Source: Lyngbya sp. HA4199-MV5
Lineage (GTDB): Bacteria > Cyanobacteriota > Cyanobacteriia > Leptolyngbyales > Leptolyngbyaceae
DNA: 64,000 bases
Reading direction: 5' to 3'
Assembly (NCBI GenBank): GCA_019359375.1
Contig: JAHHHL010000002.1
Location: forward strand, 1 to 64,000
Made by a program: the position numbers and the translations under genes. The notes beneath the pieces are model-generated. The model was not told the DNA's origin. It was given only the letters and a program-made list of their open reading frames with translations, and did no database searches. Below are positions 52,036 to 59,817 of this stretch, piece after piece; position 1 is the stretch's first letter; each line of letters begins with the position of its first letter.

Positions 52036-52251
52036 GTTACGGAGGAGGCAGAAGGCAAGAGAGTTTTTAGCCGTTAGTTTTTAGTTGTTAGCAGGAGGCA
52101 GAGGGCAGAAGGCAGAGGGCAGAAGGTTAAAAGGATAAAAAGCTGACCGCTGACGGCTTCATCAACTCAAAACTCAAAACTCAAAACTCCCAAGCTGACC
52201 GCTGACTGCTCAACCCTGGATTTTTTTCACATCAGGTAGATTGAATGGCTT

Positions 52252-52932
52252 ATGGTTGGCAATTCTCTGCTCTCCCTTTCGGCTGTACCGCACTCTTTTT
52301 CGATCGCTCTAAGCCAAACGGCACTTTTGGTCATTGATATGCAGAACGACTTTTGCCATCCAGAGGGTTTCTGTGGTCATAATCTGAAGGCTGATTTGTC
52401 GGCGGTGAGCGCGATCGTTCCTCGTATTCAGGCGGTGATTGAATGGTGTCGCCATCACGGTCTTTTGGTCGTCTATACCCGCGAAGCTCACCAGACTAAT
52501 TTGAGCGACGTTTCACCCAGTAAACAACTCCGGTATGCCAATGCGGGCTATCCAGTAGGCACCCCCGGAAACATGGGGCGGTTTCTTGTGCGAGATGAAC
52601 CGGGCACGGCGCTGTTGGATGCGTTTACGCCCCTGGAAGCGGAACTCCAGTTGGATAAGCCTGCTCAGTCTGTTTTTATCGGCACTGATTTGGAGGCACA
52701 GTTGCGCGATCGTGGCATCACTCACCTTTTGCTCACAGGCGTAACCACCCAATGCTGCGTACTGGCATCCTACCGCCACGCCAGCGATCTCGGCTTCTAC
52801 TGTCTGTTGCTGGAGGACTGCTGTGCTGCCTTTAGCCCCAGCGATCATCAAGCCGCGATCGCCGTTGTGCAGAGTGAAAATGGCGCAGTTGGCTGGGTGG
52901 CGCGGTCAGAAACGCTGCTGGGGATGGGGTAG
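52252..52932 (+). CDS. Isochorismatase-like cysteine hydrolase
   Basis: The 226-residue protein has the fold of the isochorismatase/biuret/ureidoacrylate hydrolases: LLVIDMQNDFCHPEGF (catalytic Asp), LDKPAQSVFIGT (catalytic Lys), and LLTGVTTQCCVLASYRHASDLGF (nucleophile Cys, cis peptide). Members cleave C-N amide bonds of small nitrogenous compounds or the vinyl ether of isochorismate. Located after the creatininase and the SBP on the same strand, it supports a nitrogen-scavenging role, such as biuret or ureide. No ribosome binding site is obvious. Confidence 0.85.
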   Translation: MVGNSLLSLSAVPHSFSIALSQTALLVIDMQNDFCHPEGFCGHNLKADLSAVSAIVPRIQAVIEWCRHHGLLVVYTREAHQTNLSDVSPSKQLRYANAGYPVGTPGNMGRFLVRDEPGTALLDAFTPLEAELQLDKPAQSVFIGTDLEAQLRDRGITHLLLTGVTTQCCVLASYRHASDLGFYCLLLEDCCAAFSPSDHQAAIAVVQSENGAVGWVARSETLLGMG

Positions 52933-53055
52933 AGAAGGCGGGGGAGTTTTTGGTTGTTAGTTTTTAGTTTTTAGAAGGAGTCAGGAGCGGCTCATGCGCT
53001 AATAACCCTAACAGTTGCAAACCAATCCGCCGGAAAGGCTTTCCAACTAACAATT

Positions 53056-53090
53056 AACAACCAACAACCAACAACCAACAACCAACAACC
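53056..53090. repeat. Five perfect AACAACC heptamers
   Basis: AACAACC is repeated five times without change, in a wider low-complexity stretch from 52933. The same heptamer occurs three times at 59775-59795, and a related one at 2564-2586 in reverse orientation. This is a short tandemly repeated repetitive sequence of the cyanobacterial kind. Confidence 0.9.
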
Positions 53091-53102
53091 GATACCCACG
53101 CC

Positions 53103-55370
53103 TTACGTCGTAATGGCAGTTTGATCACGGCGACGAATGGTAACGACGGCGGGAATCGGCGGCTGGTTGGGTTGTTTGGAGGGCCAGTTGGAGCCGATCG
53201 GCACGGTGCGCGTTTGCATGAAGGCTTGACCACCGGGCGATCGCATCGCGTACTGACGAGTTTCGGCTGCCATGTCTTTGCGGGTGCCGTTCATTTCGCC
53301 AGGATGCTGCACCGAGAGAAAGAGGGTTTTGGCATCGGGGGCAAAGTACGCTCCGGTCAATTCGGCATCCATTGGGGCGGTGCCGAACAGAAAGGGAGTA
53401 CCAGCGGCTTCACCTGCAAGCGGAATGCACCAGATGGAATTGTTGCCAAACAAGCCGCGCAAGTTGGACGCTTTGACCGGAACGCCGTTTTTCTCCAGGC
53501 GATCGGCAGGCACAGGATAATTCATCTTGTCGGAGGGCATGTCCGTCACAATCCAGAGATTGCCGTTGGGGTCAAAGGCAAGATTGTCGGGGTTTGAGAA
53601 GCCAAAGCCGCCTGTAGCTGGTTCCCCGCCCGTTGCCATCATCTTCCACTGAAACGACATGGCGGCTGGTTCGTTGCCCTCTTCAATCAAATGCATCACC
53701 CAACCGTATTCATAAGCGGCACTGCCATCGGGACCTTTGAAGATGCGGACATCCGGGCTACCGTCTTCTTTGCTAACGGCTCCCGATGTAAAGGCAATAA
53801 ACAGCGATCCGTCTGGGGAAATTTCGGTATCCTCAGGGCGAGCGGTACAGGTTGCACCCACGGCATTACCTGCATAGTGCGCATCAATGAGGATGGCACC
53901 TTGCTTTTCGGCATCGCTACCCGTGTAAAGCTGACCCAGTGTTTTGAATTTTTTCGTAAAAGCTTCAATCTGCTCATCTTCCTCAGCCTGCATCACGCCA
54001 CCTTGAGGACGTTGCGGTAGGGGTAACATGGCTCCAGCTAACCGTGCAGGGGATTCGGGCGCTACGGGGGTGCTGGGAGTAAGCGCAATCCAACGTCCGG
54101 TGCCGTCTGGGTTGAATTTGGCGGCGTAGAGCATTCCGTCGGACAGCAGTTTGGAGTTTGCTTTGTCTTTGGGGTCGCTGACTTTGCCTTTGCTGACAAA
54201 TTTATAGATGTGCCCACCGCGTCGATCGCACCCTGAATAAAATGCTAACCGTTTGCCTGCTTCGGCTCGCACGCCCACCGCTTCATGGCGATAGCGTCCC
54301 AGCCAGGTATGCTTGGTGCCGTAATCTTTGGGGTTCGCCGGATCAATTTCCACCATCCAGCCATACTTGTTGCCTGCCAGCCCAAACACATTCCCCAACC
54401 CGCTGATTTCTTCGTCGCTAATGTTGAACGGGCGATAGAGGGGGTCAAACGACGTGCCATCTGCATAAACAGGCTCCGGCACTTGCCCCTGGATATTTTC
54501 TTCGGCACTGAGAACCGTGCCCCAGGGCGTAGTGCCGCCTGCACAGTTTTGCATGGTGCCAATGATTTTAGCGCCGAGCTTGTCAACATAGCCCTGTCCC
54601 TGCGTTTTCCGAAAAATGGCAACGGCTGGTCCCGTCGCGCTCAGGTAGCGTCCATCCGTCAGACCAGAAATGCCCGTCACGCGTCGATCGCTCGTACTAT
54701 TGGTTCTCACCCAGCGTCCATCGGGCGCACGCCGTACAGCAAGAACCCCTAGTCCTAAATCGGTTAAGGCTTCCTGCGCGATCAGCTTGACCTTTGCTTT
54801 GAGGGGATCATTCTCTTTCAATGCAAAGGCATTTAGCCCTGGCACCCGGTCATCTTTGATGGCTTTGACGGCTGACCTCACGGCACGATCGACTTCTCGC
54901 AGCGGCAACGCCTGACCAATCACCTTCTCATAGGATTGCTGCCACGAAACCGCACTGATGTATTCAAAGTTAACCGTCAAAAAGCCCTGACCATCGCTGG
55001 TTTCTACCAGTGACAAATAATCATTGTTGTAGCCAAAGCGAGAATCTCCCACTTTATCGCCCCACTTTGCCAGGATGTCGTAGGTGTATCCCTCTGGTAG
55101 CACCAGATCATCAACTACGTCATAGTTGGCAAAACCTGCTGGTTGATCGCCCGTGGCAAAAGAAACCTGCTTCACGCCCGTTGCTGGACTGCTGGGTAGC
55201 GGGATTGGACCTTGTAGAGGTTTGAAGCCCAGCGTGGCAGGAACCTTGGCGATCGTCCCCGCTGACGGACTGGTAGAAACAGGTTGCTGACCTTGCGGTA
55301 GCCCATGACAGGCAACAGTGCCCACGCCTGCACCCAAAAACAGAAGAAAGTGTCTACGGTTGATTGCCAT
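53103..55370 (-). CDS. phoX: PhoX-type alkaline phosphatase
   Basis: The 755-residue protein is a DUF839/PhoX phosphatase. It begins with a twin-arginine signal (NRRHFLLFLGAGVGTVACHG; RR then HFL) whose Cys could be a lipobox. The body has the beta-propeller pattern with NCAGGTTPWGTVLSAEEN, the cofactor residues, DLGLGVLAV and the later MGRYRHEA-type segment (here LGRYRHEAVG). PhoX frees phosphate from organic esters in the periplasm and uses iron and calcium. It is often under PhoB control, but no clear Pho box was identified. Confidence 0.9.
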   Translation of the reverse strand: MAINRRHFLLFLGAGVGTVACHGLPQGQQPVSTSPSAGTIAKVPATLGFKPLQGPIPLPSSPATGVKQVSFATGDQPAGFANYDVVDDLVLPEGYTYDILAKWGDKVGDSRFGYNNDYLSLVETSDGQGFLTVNFEYISAVSWQQSYEKVIGQALPLREVDRAVRSAVKAIKDDRVPGLNAFALKENDPLKAKVKLIAQEALTDLGLGVLAVRRAPDGRWVRTNSTSDRRVTGISGLTDGRYLSATGPAVAIFRKTQGQGYVDKLGAKIIGTMQNCAGGTTPWGTVLSAEENIQGQVPEPVYADGTSFDPLYRPFNISDEEISGLGNVFGLAGNKYGWMVEIDPANPKDYGTKHTWLGRYRHEAVGVRAEAGKRLAFYSGCDRRGGHIYKFVSKGKVSDPKDKANSKLLSDGMLYAAKFNPDGTGRWIALTPSTPVAPESPARLAGAMLPLPQRPQGGVMQAEEDEQIEAFTKKFKTLGQLYTGSDAEKQGAILIDAHYAGNAVGATCTARPEDTEISPDGSLFIAFTSGAVSKEDGSPDVRIFKGPDGSAAYEYGWVMHLIEEGNEPAAMSFQWKMMATGGEPATGGFGFSNPDNLAFDPNGNLWIVTDMPSDKMNYPVPADRLEKNGVPVKASNLRGLFGNNSIWCIPLAGEAAGTPFLFGTAPMDAELTGAYFAPDAKTLFLSVQHPGEMNGTRKDMAAETRQYAMRSPGGQAFMQTRTVPIGSNWPSKQPNQPPIPAVVTIRRRDQTAITT

Positions 55371-55650
55371 ATGGTTTTCTGCCCAAAGGTAGATGTGACA
55401 ATTTGGAACTAGGGAACTGGGCTTAAGCTAGCTCAACGGCTTTAAGAAACGGTAAAGCTTGCATGTCCCCTTTGTTCTCACCATTCTTTGGGCGGTTGTA
55501 ACCCGACACGATCGCCGATCGACCTCTTACAGCGATTTTCGTTTGCATCAGCCCCATCACAAAGTGTGAGCGTCTCGCTCACGACCGTAAGCACTTCACG
55601 GACGCGAGCAAGATGCTCGCTAAGGTTGATGATCCTGGCGGTTGAGCGGT

Positions 55651-57225
55651 CTACTTCCCTGCGATCGCCACCGCTTTCTCGGTCAACACTTCTGGCTGAT
55701 AGTCCGCCAGCTTTGCGGTAATTTCAGCGCGGACAACGGTGCGGTAATCCAGAAAGTGTTCCAGCAGCGCGCAATTGGTCAGGTAATGCTTGAAGACACC
55801 GGGGTTGCGCTTCAGGATAGAAAAGAACTGCTGCCAAAACTGAACGCGGGTGCGGCGTTGAATGCCCTGCCGCCAGCAAATGATGAGCATTGCACGGATG
55901 TCAATTAGCCCTGGCAGCTTAAATTTCTTTTTGTTGGGGCTGGGTGTCATCATCAAAAAGTGACGGTAGACCCGCGCCAGGTAGCGATCGGGTTCGTACA
56001 GTTCCCAAAAGCAACGCACGTATTCCTGGGCAATTTCTTCTAAGGGACGCGTGGGCACAAAGTTTGTGAGCGTCGTCTGGTGAATGTTTGCCTCACCATC
56101 GCCTGCCCGCAACCGACCTTCTTTCTCCAGTCGATGCCAGAGTGCGGTGTTGGGCAACGCTTGCAGCATACTGAAGAGCGCCTGAGGAATGGCAGTAGCT
56201 TCGACAAAATCGATGATGCGATCGCCCGCGCCTGTTTTCTCGCCATCAAACCCAATGATAAAGCCAGCCATGACCCGCAATCCGGTACGGTTAATGGTCT
56301 GCACCGCTTCTACCAGGGAATTGCGGGTGTTCTGGAACTTTTGCGTGAGGGACAAGCTGTCGGTATCTGGTGTTTCGATGCCTAGAAAAACTGCTGTGAA
56401 ATTTGCCGCAATCATCAAATCCAGCAATTCCTGATCTTGTGCCAAATCGACTGACGCTTCGGTAGACAGGCTGAAGGGGTAACCGTGCGCCTTCATCCAG
56501 GGAGCCAGTTCCTTGAGCATCAGCTTCACATTGCGCTTGTTGCCAATGAAGTTGTCATCGACTACGAAGATGGTGCGCCGCCAGCCCAAATCATAAAGCG
56601 CCTGTAGCTCTGCCAGCAGTTGAGCCGGAGTTTTGGTGCGCGGTTTGCGTCCATACAGCACGATGATGTCGCAAAACTCACACTGAAAGGGACATCCCCG
56701 CGAAAACTGTACCGACATATCGCCGTAGGCATCCAGTTCCAGCAAATCGAAGCGGGGCACAGGGGTATCCGTCACGGCAGGCTTTTCACCATCAGCACGA
56801 AAGACTCCCGACGTTTCCCCCCGCTCCAGTGCCGCTACCAGCATCGGCAACGTGATTTCGCCTTCGTCCAGCACCAGAAAATCAACACCTGCCGCCTGGG
56901 CTGCTTCTGGTACGGAGGTTACATAGGGTCCGCCCACTGCCACCCGTTTGCCCCGTCGCTTTGCCGACTCGATGAGGTGTAGCATGTCCGGTTTCTGCAC
57001 AATCATGCCAGAGATGATCACCAGGTCTGCCCAACACCAGTCGGCTTCACTCTCGTAGCGCACGTTGCGATCGACCAGACGAAATTCCCAGGTTTGCGGC
57101 AAAATCGCGGCAACGGTTGTCAAGCTCAGCGGAGGCAACGAAACTTTTCGTCCAACCAATTCGAGGGCTTTATCAAACGACCAGAACGACTTCGGAAACA
57201 GCGGATACAGGAGAAGAACGCGCAT
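55651..57225 (-). CDS. B12-binding radical SAM protein (HpnP-like group)
   Basis: This 524-residue protein has a cobalamin-binding N-terminus (MRVLLLYPLFPKSFWSF through VVGGPYVTS) and a radical SAM core with SRGCPFQCEFCDI (Cx3Cx2C binding the 4Fe-4S). The C-terminus is of the DUF4070 kind. It resembles the group that includes HpnP, the hopanoid C-2 methylase, but cyanobacteria carry many paralogues with other or unknown methyl-acceptor substrates. No hopanoid genes lie nearby. Probable role: methylation of an unactivated carbon. Confidence 0.85.
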   Translation of the reverse strand: MRVLLLYPLFPKSFWSFDKALELVGRKVSLPPLSLTTVAAILPQTWEFRLVDRNVRYESEADWCWADLVIISGMIVQKPDMLHLIESAKRRGKRVAVGGPYVTSVPEAAQAAGVDFLVLDEGEITLPMLVAALERGETSGVFRADGEKPAVTDTPVPRFDLLELDAYGDMSVQFSRGCPFQCEFCDIIVLYGRKPRTKTPAQLLAELQALYDLGWRRTIFVVDDNFIGNKRNVKLMLKELAPWMKAHGYPFSLSTEASVDLAQDQELLDLMIAANFTAVFLGIETPDTDSLSLTQKFQNTRNSLVEAVQTINRTGLRVMAGFIIGFDGEKTGAGDRIIDFVEATAIPQALFSMLQALPNTALWHRLEKEGRLRAGDGEANIHQTTLTNFVPTRPLEEIAQEYVRCFWELYEPDRYLARVYRHFLMMTPSPNKKKFKLPGLIDIRAMLIICWRQGIQRRTRVQFWQQFFSILKRNPGVFKHYLTNCALLEHFLDYRTVVRAEITAKLADYQPEVLTEKAVAIAGK

Positions 57226-57549
57226 GTAATATCCAAACCTACAGCGATGTTTATTGTTCGGCTAATCAAAAAAGTGTTGATAGGGAACAGGCTCGCCTAT
57301 CATCGCTCATTTATGGTTATTTCAAGAAAATCTGCTGAGTTCTTAAACATTTAAGCGACGGCAATCAACCCTTAGATGGATGCAGTCCAAGTCTGCTTTG
57401 TTCCTGGGGTAGCAGCGCAACCGCAAACAAAGTACTTCTTTCCTGTCATGACAAGGGAAATGTACCTGGTTCCAAAAATACAAAAGTCGAATTTAGACCT
57501 CCGGGTTTTCAAAACCTCGGAGGTCTTGTTGATCGCGGCGATCGTGCCA
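57226..57549. other. Intergenic region with palindrome
   Basis: This 324 bp stretch has no supported gene. At 57495-57526 there is an imperfect palindrome (AGACCTCCGG ... CGGAGGTCT) related to the AACCTCGGAGGTTT elements upstream of aroC. Its position at the end of the minus-strand YgiT-type gene suggests a terminator role or a dispersed repeat. Confidence 0.5.
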
Positions 57550-57801
57550 TTAACCAACCTGGAACGATCGACCCAACGGTGTAAATTCTTCCGTCTGCTG
57601 ATTCTTCAGCTTCGCCCGAATATCTTTAAACCGCTGGACGGTTTCCTCGGAGTACAGGCGATCGCCGCATTGAAGACAAACCTCAGCCTTAACCTGCAAG
57701 ACAGCTGTGTGCAGTCCGCCGCGCAACAGCTTCTGCACATCCTTTTCAACTAATACACCGCCACAAAGAGGACATGGCAGCGATCTTTCAACCTTATTCA
57801 T
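57550..57801 (-). CDS. YgiT-type zinc finger protein
   Basis: ATG 57801 gives 83 residues beginning MNKVERSLPCPLCGGVLVEKDV. Two CxxC pairs (CPLCGG and CLQCGDRLY) form the YgiT/MqsA N-terminal zinc finger. The MqsA DNA-binding domain is absent. Such short YgiT proteins often accompany small toxins of the MqsR or DUF4258 type. Here no toxin follows, and the gene overlaps the HicB-like frame by 8 bp, implying a two-gene operon of unusual composition. Confidence 0.75.
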   Translation of the reverse strand: MNKVERSLPCPLCGGVLVEKDVQKLLRGGLHTAVLQVKAEVCLQCGDRLYSEETVQRFKDIRAKLKNQQTEEFTPLGRSFQVG

Positions 57802-58048
57802 CAGCGTACAGATCGTCGGATGGCAGCGGAATTTCGTCGCCGTGTTCGTACACCGTCTCGATCCACAGTTGTCGCGCTTCTTCAATGTTTGCCATGATTT
57901 CATCCGGCGTTTCGCCCTGCGTAATGCATCCTGGTAAATCTTTGATCACTGCAACATACCCACCTTCTGCCTCTGGGTAAATCGTAATCGGGTAGCGGAG
58001 GCTTAGATAGTGTTCTAAAGCTTTACGATTCGCCTGTTTAGTCTGCAT
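57794..58048 (-). CDS. HicB-like protein
   Basis: This 84-residue protein shows the HicB pattern LRYPITIYPEAEGGYVAVIKDLPGCITQGETPDEIMANIEEARQLWIETVYEHGDEIPLP. The usual HicA partner is not beside it; instead a YgiT-type zinc finger overlaps its end. It may be an orphan antitoxin or may have a distinct function. Confidence 0.8.
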   Translation of the reverse strand: MQTKQANRKALEHYLSLRYPITIYPEAEGGYVAVIKDLPGCITQGETPDEIMANIEEARQLWIETVYEHGDEIPLPSDDLYADE

Positions 58049-58068
58049 ACTGTCTTATCACATTTGAG

Positions 58069-58513
58069 CTAAGTTACTTCAAATTTGCTCCAGAGATTGC
58101 ATGGCTTCCAAAATAGACGTTGCTCGGATACATAACCACGCTTCTTGTAGAAACCCACTGCGGTTGCATGGGCAACCGTAACAACTGTGATATTGTCCTC
58201 TCCACCAACTGCCTCTCGGATGCGAACTAACAATTCACTGCCGATGCCTTGCTTTACATAAGCCCTATTAACACCAAGGTCTGTGATGAAAAGGAAGTAA
58301 GCAAAATCACTCACACCAAACGCAACTCCAATGAGCGTTCCTTTGTCATTCCTAGCAGTAATCGCGATCGATCGCTTAACTAAGAGAATTCTTACCCTTT
58401 CCTCAAAGTTTTCTTTAGGATATTGACCACCCAGATCACTCCTTCTCAAAAAGCCGTAATACTCCTCAAAAGATAAATTCTCGTTTTCGCGGTATGTAAT
58501 TATCTTTGGTCAT
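58069..58513 (-). pseudogene. GNAT acetyltransferase with an early frameshift
   Basis: The intact part (58069-58449) has the GNAT core: IAITARNDKGTLIGVAFG, DLGVNRAYVKQGIGSELLVRIRE (acetyl-CoA loop QGIGSE), and VTVAHATAVGFYKKRGYVSE. Upstream, the frame ITYRENENLSFEEYYGFLRRSD is exactly what the N-terminal strand should be, but an ATG 64 nt before the track start lies one base off. Removing one base near 58504 would give MTKIITYRENENLSF. The gene is thus probably frameshifted by one inserted base, unless translation uses the internal TTG. Confidence 0.6.
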
Positions 58514-58707
58514 TCAACGCCTCGTTTTTGCCTATGATGATTGTTCTGTACATCAAAATTTCCTGCAACCCTGTTGGCATTAGCGCCATAAGGGATTCTG
58601 CTTAATCATCTGTAATGGTTGTGTCCTCTTGCACTCCTATCAAACGGGTTACACACTGCGGTAAGGTGGAAAGAGTGACTTTTGAAGCTCGTTTCAAGCC
58701 CTGAATT

Positions 58708-59679
58708 ATGTCGCCTACTGCAACGCCGATCGCTACTCGCACCATTCGCATTGGTTCCCGCAAAAGCCAGCTTGCCCTGGTACAAACCCATTGGGTACAG
58801 GCAGAATTGCAAAAAGCCTTTCCAGAAAGAACCTTTGAAGTGCATACCATGAGCACTCAGGGTGACAAGATTTTGGATGTGGCGCTGGCAAAAATTGGTG
58901 ACAAAGGGCTATTCACCAAGGAACTCGAAGTCGGCATGATCAGCGGCGACATTGACTTTGCCGTGCATTCCCTCAAAGATTTGCCGACTCGCCTGCCAGA
59001 AGGATTGATCTTGGGCTGCGTGACCGAGCGTGAGAATCCGGCTGATGCGCTGGTGGTACATGAACAGCACAAAGACAAACAGCTTGATACGTTGCCTCAA
59101 GGTGCTGTCGTCGGCACGTCCTCCCTCCGTCGTCTGGCACAACTGCGGCATCACTATCCCCACCTCAGCTTTAAGGATGTGCGGGGCAACTTGAACACCC
59201 GACTGGCAAAGCTGGATGCAGGTGAATACGATGCGCTGATTCTGGCAGCAGCAGGCTTACAGCGGCTTGAGATGGCAGACCGCATTCACCAAGTCATCCC
59301 GTCTGAAATTTCGCTCCACGCCGTGGGTCAGGGTGCGCTGGGGATTGAATGCCGGGGTGACGATACCGAAGTGCTGTCATTGCTAAAAGCGCTGGAGCAT
59401 GAACCAACCGCTTACCGTTGTTACGCCGAACGATCGTTCCTCCGCGAACTGGAAGGTGGCTGTCAGGTACCGATCGGTGTGAATACCCTACTTGAGGGCG
59501 ATCGACTCACCTTAACGGGTATTGTCATCAGCCTGGATGGGCAAAAAGTAGCAAAAGATAGCGTGAGTGGGCTGGCTACTGAGGCAGAGGCGATCGGTGC
59601 TGAACTCGCTCAACGCCTGCGCGAACAGGGTGCCCAGGAGATTTTGGACGAGATTTTGGCGACGGTGCAGCGGGGATGA
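58708..59679 (+). CDS. hemC: Hydroxymethylbilane synthase (porphobilinogen deaminase)
   Basis: The 323-residue enzyme joins four porphobilinogen units into hydroxymethylbilane for haem and chlorophyll synthesis. The cofactor-binding Cys252 is in GGCQVPIG. Other signs: [47 protein letters not shown] and the [10 protein letters not shown] motif. The start is the ATG at 58708. No other heme gene is close. Confidence 0.96.
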   Translation: MSPTATPIATRTIRIGSRKSQLALVQTHWVQAELQKAFPERTFEVHTMSTQGDKILDVALAKIGDKGLFTKELEVGMISGDIDFAVHSLKDLPTRLPEGLILGCVTERENPADALVVHEQHKDKQLDTLPQGAVVGTSSLRRLAQLRHHYPHLSFKDVRGNLNTRLAKLDAGEYDALILAAAGLQRLEMADRIHQVIPSEISLHAVGQGALGIECRGDDTEVLSLLKALEHEPTAYRCYAERSFLRELEGGCQVPIGVNTLLEGDRLTLTGIVISLDGQKVAKDSVSGLATEAEAIGAELAQRLREQGAQEILDEILATVQRG

Positions 59680-59774
59680 GGAGTAGTTTTTAGTTGTTGG
59701 TTGTTAGAGGGTATAAGAAGTACGATCGGTTTTGTGCTTTTACCAGTCTTTGCATCGCTATTTTGCTAAAAACT

Positions 59775-59795
59775 AACAACCAACAACCAACAACC
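59775..59795. repeat. Three AACAACC heptamers
   Basis: Three adjacent AACAACC units lie in the intergenic space before the kinase gene, in a stretch of about 135 bp of low-complexity A/C and T/G-rich DNA. The same unit recurs at 53056-53090. Confidence 0.85.
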
Positions 59796-59817
59796 AACCA
59801 CTAAAAGGCTGAGCTAC

